From Candidatus Endobugula sertula (GTDB taxonomy: Bacteria > Pseudomonadota > Gammaproteobacteria > Pseudomonadales > Cellvibrionaceae), in the NCBI GenBank assembly GCA_001723645.1, contig MDLC01000006.1:28702-92701 (forward strand): 64,000 bases of DNA, written 5' to 3'. Positions 62,049 to 64,000 of this stretch are shown here, piece by piece; positions within the stretch are counted from its first letter, which is position 1; every line of letters begins with the position of its first letter. The notes under the pieces were generated by a model. The model had not been told where the DNA came from. It worked only from the letters and a program-made list of their open reading frames with translations, and made no database searches. Position numbers and translations under genes: made by a program.

Positions 62049-62198
62049 AAGTTTAGATTTGATCCCTGCTGTGGCGCTTGGCGACATATTCCTTGGATTA
62101 ATTTGAGAGGGTTTTGGTTAGAGCAAGCAGGCTTTACCATCGGCACGACCTACACCATTACTGCCTACGACAAACAATTGATTTTTACCGCTGAGTAA
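62049..62198 (+). pseudogene. SymE-like toxin relic
   Basis: A 50-codon open stretch without ATG, ending at TAA 62196-62198, reads HIPWINLRGFWLEQAGFTIG then TTYTITAYDKQLIFTAE. The PWxxLxGxWLExAGFxxG core is the mark of the SymE family (type I SOS-induced endoribonuclease-like toxins, often near Rhs loci). A stop (TAG 62046-62048) lies just before, so the N-terminus is lost or a non-ATG start would be needed. Probably a relic. Confidence 0.65.
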
Positions 62199-62205
62199 AA
62201 CAAAT

Positions 62206-62225
62206 AGCCCCGCGAATGCGGGGCT
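62206..62225 (-). terminator. Intrinsic terminator of the Rhs toxin/immunity unit
   Basis: AGCCCCGC-GAAT-GCGGGGCT, an eight-base GC-rich perfect stem with a four-base loop, directly after the minus-strand membrane protein gene. On the minus strand it is followed by ATTTGTTTTA, a fair T-rich tail. Confidence 0.8.
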
Positions 62226-62254
62226 AATATCGTGCATGTCTAGTTTATTTATTT

Positions 62255-62503
62255 TTAACCCCATGCACCTAAAACAACTGCTGTTATTGCAAACACTGCT
62301 GTAAGCAAGATGGTTAAAACTGCCGCAGTTAAAAGAGATAATATTGCTGGCCGAGAAGAATGCCAATTTATATTTCTCTCATAAAAAGCAAAACCGCAAC
62401 AATATAAAAGCAAGAAAGCAATTAATAATATTGCTAAAGCACCGCCCATAAAATTAACTATGTAACCAGAAGCAACAAAAATAGCTTCCATTATCGCGTC
62501 CAT
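62255..62503 (-). CDS. Small two-helix membrane protein, candidate immunity protein
   Basis: An 82-residue protein with two strongly hydrophobic segments (about 17-40, GGALAILLIAFLLLYCCGF, and 52-80, ILSLLTAAVLTILLTAVFAI) joined by a short polar loop with ERNINWHSSRP. Strong Shine-Dalgarno AGGAGG six bases before ATG. It starts 16 bases after the Rhs toxin C-terminal domain ends, where immunity genes of Rhs toxins sit, and a terminator follows. Immunity function is inferred from place only; I do not recognise the family. Confidence 0.65.
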   Translation of the reverse strand: MDAIMEAIFVASGYIVNFMGGALAILLIAFLLLYCCGFAFYERNINWHSSRPAILSLLTAAVLTILLTAVFAITAVVLGAWG

Positions 62504-62519
62504 TTTTGCCTCCTAGAAA

Positions 62520-63943
62520 TCAAAATTTATCTATTACGGCCTGATCTACAGGCCCCCAAACCATATCATCGAGCCAAACATTTGGCCCTCCCATATATCC
62601 GTAGCCACCGCTCTGGATTTGAATATGATATGAGCCGTTCTGCAAAATCACGGTTCTTTCTACAACACCAGGGTGTAACGCATGATCCATCATCGTTTCA
62701 TTTCTAATACCAGTCTGAACTCCATCAGAGTTATATACAGCAGTGGTACGAATATGATCTTTACCAAACGGCCCCGGAATATTTACATCAGCTATATATT
62801 CTTCACCAGGGACAAATGCATTTGATTGGTTAGGGTGAACACCGTTGGTGTTTAATGCATTAACAACACTTTGTTGTGTACATCCGCTCTGACTTGCAGC
62901 GCAAACTGCGGGGGACAAGCGATCATATTTATGATTGCCCTTTCCAAACCAATTTTCAGTCCAATCACCCTTTTGTGCAGACTCATGCAGATGATGATTA
63001 TACAAAAACACAATAGCAGCATTCAATGCTCCCTGCACCCCATCTCCCCCAGTAGCCTCAGCCGACAAATAACCTGAAACCATAGTAAGTGCGATTCCTT
63101 GTTCATAACTTAGAGTATTAGCCTGTGCATAACTTCCAGTAGCACTACTAATCAACCCGCTGGCAAACCCTGCTGCAAACTTATCACCGCGCAAATCACT
63201 AATAATTCCCTGAGTGATACCATGTGCTGCCGCTTTAACCGCCCAATGTTCAAAATTAATACCAGCAACAGTTTTTAAACCACCCACTCCATTAGCCACA
63301 CCCGCAGTCAATCCAGCCCAGGCACCCGCCTCCACCGACACATTTACATCCCCCGACTGTAAAAGCGTCACCGTCGTTGCCGTTTTGGCTGCACTGGCTG
63401 CTGCCCATACACCAGGATCTGTCCCAGGATAAAACGGCCCACCCTGCCCTGCCAAGGCCGCACTTAACACTAAACTCCCTAGCGCCTGCAACCACGAACT
63501 ATGTGTTAACTGCGTAGCGACAAAAAACGCTGCTGCTATCTCCCATCAATGTCCACTAGAGTCCCGATAACTCATCGGATTATTCCGCACATAAGCATAA
63601 CGGTTATAAGCCAACGGCTGAGACACATCTGGGATCACGCTATCTGCAGAAACAAACCGCCCAATCACCGGATCATATAAACGGGCGTTCATATTTACCA
63701 GGCCCAGCTCTTTAATCGTTTCATGGGAGGTAAAACCGCGATAATCACCCAGAAAAACCGTACCACCTGATAATGCTTCAGCTAATAGATGAACATCTTC
63801 ATCCAGTACATCATTATTATCCTGAATATCACGCAGGTAATCATCGGTTTCAATGCCCAGCGTGAGTACGGCTTGAACATTGGCATTGGGTTGCTCACGA
63901 CGAAGCACCTCTTCAACCAATTCGGACTAGCGGGGGCATTTGA
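62520..63943 (-). pseudogene. Rhs polymorphic toxin, C-terminal core and toxin domain, interrupted
   Basis: Minus strand. From 63920 the Rhs repeat-associated core reads GLVNMNARLYDPVIGRFVSA, then NRYAYVRNNPMSYRDSSGH, and meets TGA at 63548-63546. In the same frame the coding resumes without gap: WEIAAAFFVATQL, a Gly/Ala-rich linker (AAAHGITQGIISDLRGDKFA, ALNAAIVFLYNHH) and a C-terminal part with DHIRTTAVYNSDG, RNETMMDHALHPG and ending WGPVDQAVIDKF at 62520. So one stop splits core from toxin. Upstream, an in-frame TAG (63929-63927) can be bypassed by a one-base shift to read NAPASPELVEEVLRRE, so a frameshift is also present. The toxin class is not recognised. The 5' part of the gene is beyond the window. 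Confidence 0.8.
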
Positions 63944-64000
63944 ATCGGATAAGTAGTGGCCGTTACCGACCACCACTCTCCTAAGAACCGTGCATGCGCG
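63944..64000 (-). mobile_element. Group II intron 3' end (half of domain V and domain VI)
   Basis: The minus strand reads, from the edge, GCGCATGCACGGTTCTT (3' strand of domain V). Domain VI follows as a hairpin: a ten-base stem GTGGTGGTCG / CGGCCACTAC with a GTAA tetraloop (63953-63976). An outer GGA/TCC pairing leaves an unpaired A at 63950, seven bases from the end, where the lariat branch point is expected. The intron would end in CCGAT at 63944, and Rhs coding sequence starts directly after. The rest of the intron, including any reverse transcriptase, is outside the window. Confidence 0.7.

Overview
The window is chromosomal DNA of a low-GC gammaproteobacterium. The core gene order mfd - csiV - purine nucleoside phosphorylase - nagZ - lexA - sulA - topA - small membrane protein - uup - slt closely recalls the Pseudomonas aeruginosa chromosome, and gyrA - pheA - tyrA - aroA is also typical of Pseudomonadales/Cellvibrionales-type gammaproteobacteria. 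The AT-rich sequence, decayed insertion sequences, frameshifted genes and toxin loci would fit a host-associated bacterium; this is inference, and the species cannot be named from the sequence.

Positions 1-17791 (all minus strand) hold a Tc (ABC-type insecticidal toxin complex) locus. Its order, chi1 - A1 - A2 - chi2 - B - C, is that of the Yersinia entomophaga Yen-Tc: a GH18 chitinase, a TcA subunit split into two proteins, a second chitinase, TcB, and the first residues of TcC, which leaves the window at position 1. The second chitinase is unusual: one 1169-residue protein with two GH18 domains in tandem. The locus looks richer in G and C than its surroundings and ends next to a decayed Tn3-family transposase (18254-19275), suggesting horizontal acquisition.

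Positions 19413-46000 are mostly core genes: a lipoprotein, mfd, csiV, a cold-shock protein, a frameshifted mtnP-like phosphorylase, nagZ, the SOS pair lexA-sulA under a perfect SOS box, topA, uup, slt and dnaE. Inserted between the phosphorylase and nagZ is a 5-kb accessory island (about 25.9-30.9 kb). It holds an orphan ParD-type antitoxin, a serine recombinase relic, a mosaic of IS3- and IS4-type transposase fragments, and a three-gene cassette: class V PLP enzyme, HemW-like radical SAM protein and rhodanese. The cassette's role is unknown to me; it is the best candidate here for an undescribed sulfur-transfer or tailoring pathway.

Positions 46000-51255 hold a general L-amino-acid ABC transporter operon (aapJQMP) behind a 1-kb intergenic region containing a perfect 24-bp palindrome. 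Next come a PD-(D/E)XK repair nuclease, a DUF1127 protein and the gyrA-pheA-tyrA-aroA aromatic/DNA gyrase block.

From 61 kb to the right edge the window is accessory again: an RHH/RelE-ParE toxin-antitoxin pair, a SymE-like relic, a candidate immunity membrane protein and the C-terminal part of an Rhs polymorphic toxin. The Rhs gene is broken by a frameshift and by an in-frame TGA exactly at the core/toxin boundary. The last 57 bases look like the 3' end (domain V half and domain VI) of a group II intron inserted in that Rhs gene.
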